Below, one piece after another: positions 61,875 to 64,000 of a DNA stretch of 64,000 bases; position 1 is the first letter of the stretch, and each line of letters begins with the position of its first letter. Both the position numbers and the translations under genes were made by a program. The notes under the pieces were generated by a model that made no database searches, was not told where the DNA came from, and worked only from the letters and a program-made list of their open reading frames with translations. The stretch is from Osedax fenrisi. Its lineage: Eukaryota; Annelida; Polychaeta; Sabellida; Siboglinidae. The stretch is taken from positions 112,157,085 through 112,221,084 of the forward strand of contig OZ025239.1 in NCBI GenBank assembly GCA_964019155.1. The letters run 5' to 3'.

Positions 61875-62596
61875 CAGTGATGGGCAGGATCGGATAGTGA
61901 ATGGAGGATCGGGAAAAGGATAGGGATCGGTGCCCATCATTGAATATACGATACGCTAATATTATTATATTTATTTATAAGAATATTAACAACATTTTAG
62001 TATTGTATTATTACATTGATATGATATTGTATCGAGCATTATTTTGTAATATTTTCCAAGGTATTGCAGGAAGGTAAAACCTACGTAGTATTTAAATAAT
62101 TGTTATTTTTACTATAATAGTATTTAATCTATCGATATCATATAAGTAAACCACCGACTTTGACTCAAAGTACATTGTACATCGTACAATGAGTAGATAT
62201 TTGTATCCAATTCAATGCATTTATATAAATAAATTATATTTAATTCACTATAGAATATAGTCTATATGATATAGGCTACATTCAATGTATGCATTTAATT
62301 CAATTGACTTATTGAAATATAATAAAATATATTAATAATAAATATTATATAAATATAATATAATATATTAATAATAAATATTATTTACAATTATTAACAA
62401 TTTATATTACATACCTATAATACCTACATATATATTGTTTCGAATTATGAAATAAAATCGTATTAATTAAATATATAAATAATATCGGGATCGGTTAAGA
62501 AACTTAGGATCGGGATCAGGAAAAGGATCGCATAAGAGAATAAATAGAGGATCGAGATCACCGATCCAGGTAAAAAAGGATCGGTGCCCATCACTG
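61875..62596. mobile_element. hAT MITE, 722 bp
   Basis: Ends CAGTGATGGGCAGGATCGG and CCGATCC-related GGATCGGTGCCCATCACTG, flanked by TATATATG and TTTATATG (7 of 8). Several GGATCGGGAT motifs repeat near both ends. No coding sequence. Confidence 0.8.
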
Positions 62597-63238
62597 TTTA
62601 TATGTGAATTAACTTTATTGATTATAAAATAAATCATAATATTATATGATAATAATATTCATTGTACATAGTTTTTTTTAATATATCATAATATATAAAT
62701 TATTGTTATATATATCTAAGAGATATTAATAATAATTAATAATAAATTTTATATAATAAAGTTTATAATAATACTATTAAAGTATTAATTATTATAATTA
62801 TTACATATACAACATATTTATAATTTAATATTCTTTGATTGTTTACTTTACATTATTTGATCTTACTTTATGCATGTTTTACTTTATTAATATATTTTAA
62901 TTTATAATTAAAAATCATTATTACTTTCTATACATAAATTAAGATCAATAATTTAGTATATCCATTATTTAATGTGTTCATTTGTATTATAGAGTAATAA
63001 TGAGATTATTATTAAACATATAATGCCGATCATATGGATACTACAAATATTTTGTAAATCATCCTTTGAAAAATATTTTAAATAATAATAATATTATTAT
63101 ATTTCATATAAAGGGTTTCATGATGTCTCTAGAAAACAAATCTGCTCGAATATTTGAGTATCCTATTTTTTCAAGCTAATTTAAAAAATAAATGTTCCAT
63201 TTAGCTTTACATTTTTTAATGAGAGCAAATTTATATTC

Positions 63239-63602
63239 GCCCAGCAAACAGTAAGAGCAGCATAATAGCAGCATAACAGCATATGCTAGAGCCTCAAATG
63301 TTTACATTGTGCTATTATGCTGCCATTATGCTGCTATTAAATGTCTATTATGCTGCTATTAATTGTCATGCTATTATTCTGCTGTTATGCTGCTATTATG
63401 CTGCCATTATGCTAATATTATACTGCTATTAATTTAAATAATGGCAGCATAATGACAGCAGAATAATAGCATGACAAATTAATAGCAGCATAATAGACAT
63501 TTAATAGCAGCATAATGGCAGAATAATAGCACAATGTAAACATTTGAGGCTCTAGCATATGCTGTTATGCTGCTATTATGCTACTCTTACTGTTAGCTGG
63601 GC
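63239..63602. mobile_element. Near-perfect foldback element built of CAGCATAATA units
   Basis: Ends GCCCAGCAAACAGTAAGAG and CTCTTACTGTTAGCTGGGC; about 170-bp arms mirror each other with very few mismatches around a short centre near 63430. The arms are tandem variants of GCAGCATAATAG. No clear target duplication. Confidence 0.85.
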
Positions 63603-64000
63603 AATTATATAAATATTTATTATTTGCATTAATTTTAATATTGAGTTATGAGAGTTATAGCTGCAGATATTAATTTAATTTATATTTATAATAACACCAA
63701 AGCCCAATATACACGGTCAAGCAATGACTGTCAAATATTTTATTCGCGGTCTAATGATTTATTAAAAACACGCCCACTTTGAATTGGTCATATTTATAAA
63801 TTTCTTTGTTATTTATCTAAATAAGATATAATTTATTTATATTTTTCATATAATATACAATTACATATATAATTACTTAACCTAATGATAATTTAGTACA
63901 TTTAATATTTATAATCAAAATTCATTATTAGATTCGTATAATGTTAAATACTTAAAATAATGTATTATAAATATTTGAATACAACACAATTAATATAAAT

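Larger units (their letters stand above)
60509..64000 (+). other. AT-rich tail, probably transporter intron 8
   Basis: No exon with CDF C-terminal domain similarity was found. It holds a C-rich patch just after the donor, (TA)n, a tandem duplication, a hAT MITE and a foldback palindrome. Confidence 0.6.

Overview
This is a window of animal nuclear DNA. It is very AT-rich, its genes are split by long introns with GT/AG borders, and it is crowded with microsatellites, minisatellites and transposon relics. The genes point to an invertebrate metazoan: a manganese-type cation diffusion facilitator (a subfamily known from invertebrates, plants and fungi), a C1orf87-like EF-hand gene, and a mitochondrial peroxiredoxin. 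I cannot name the phylum from sequence alone. There are no bacterial-style operons, CRISPR arrays or intact RNA genes.

I assembled four genes by joining exons by hand. (1) 5668-16084, + strand: mitochondrial 2-Cys peroxiredoxin (PRDX3-like), 7 coding exons, 228 residues, complete. (2) 16191-38583, - strand: EF-hand protein resembling vertebrate C1orf87, 10 coding exons, 461 residues, starting in a CpG-rich island at 38.58-38.92 kb. Genes 1 and 2 converge, with stop codons 106 bp apart and poly(A) signals that overlap tail to tail. (3) 44382-60508, + strand: Mn-type CDF metal transporter, 8 coding exons covering residues 1-326; the C-terminal cytoplasmic domain is not in the window. (4) 51103-51942, + strand: an intronless 279-residue gene inside intron 1 of the transporter. 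It encodes an extremely basic protein with no Asp or Glu in its first 208 residues, 23-residue repeats each carrying one Cys, and a C-terminal HMG box. It looks like a sperm nuclear basic protein. A long (AGT)n array on one side and a (ACT)n array on the other form a giant inverted repeat around it.

Layout. 1-3.2 kb: two non-LTR retrotransposon pieces. 3.2-5.6 kb: small palindromic elements, a hAT MITE with an 8-bp target duplication, and a perfect 106-bp palindrome. 5.7-16.1 kb: peroxiredoxin gene, with hAT, pogo-like and TTAA-flanked elements in its introns. 16.2-38.6 kb: EF-hand gene, with a new tRNA-derived SINE family, a 2.5-kb hAT element, a foldback element and many minisatellites. 38.9-44.4 kb: divergent intergenic region holding a decayed full-length non-LTR element. 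44.4-60.5 kb: transporter gene with the nested HMG gene. 60.5-64 kb: AT-rich DNA (transporter intron or beyond) with another hAT MITE and a near-perfect foldback palindrome.

Two themes stand out. First, in all three split genes, including both strands, C/T-rich minisatellites or simple repeats lie directly upstream of most 3' splice sites, always pyrimidine-rich on the transcribed (sense) strand. Second, short self-complementary elements recur, especially a ~36-bp palindrome (half-site AAGACCTCCTATAACCTCGA) with at least seven copies.
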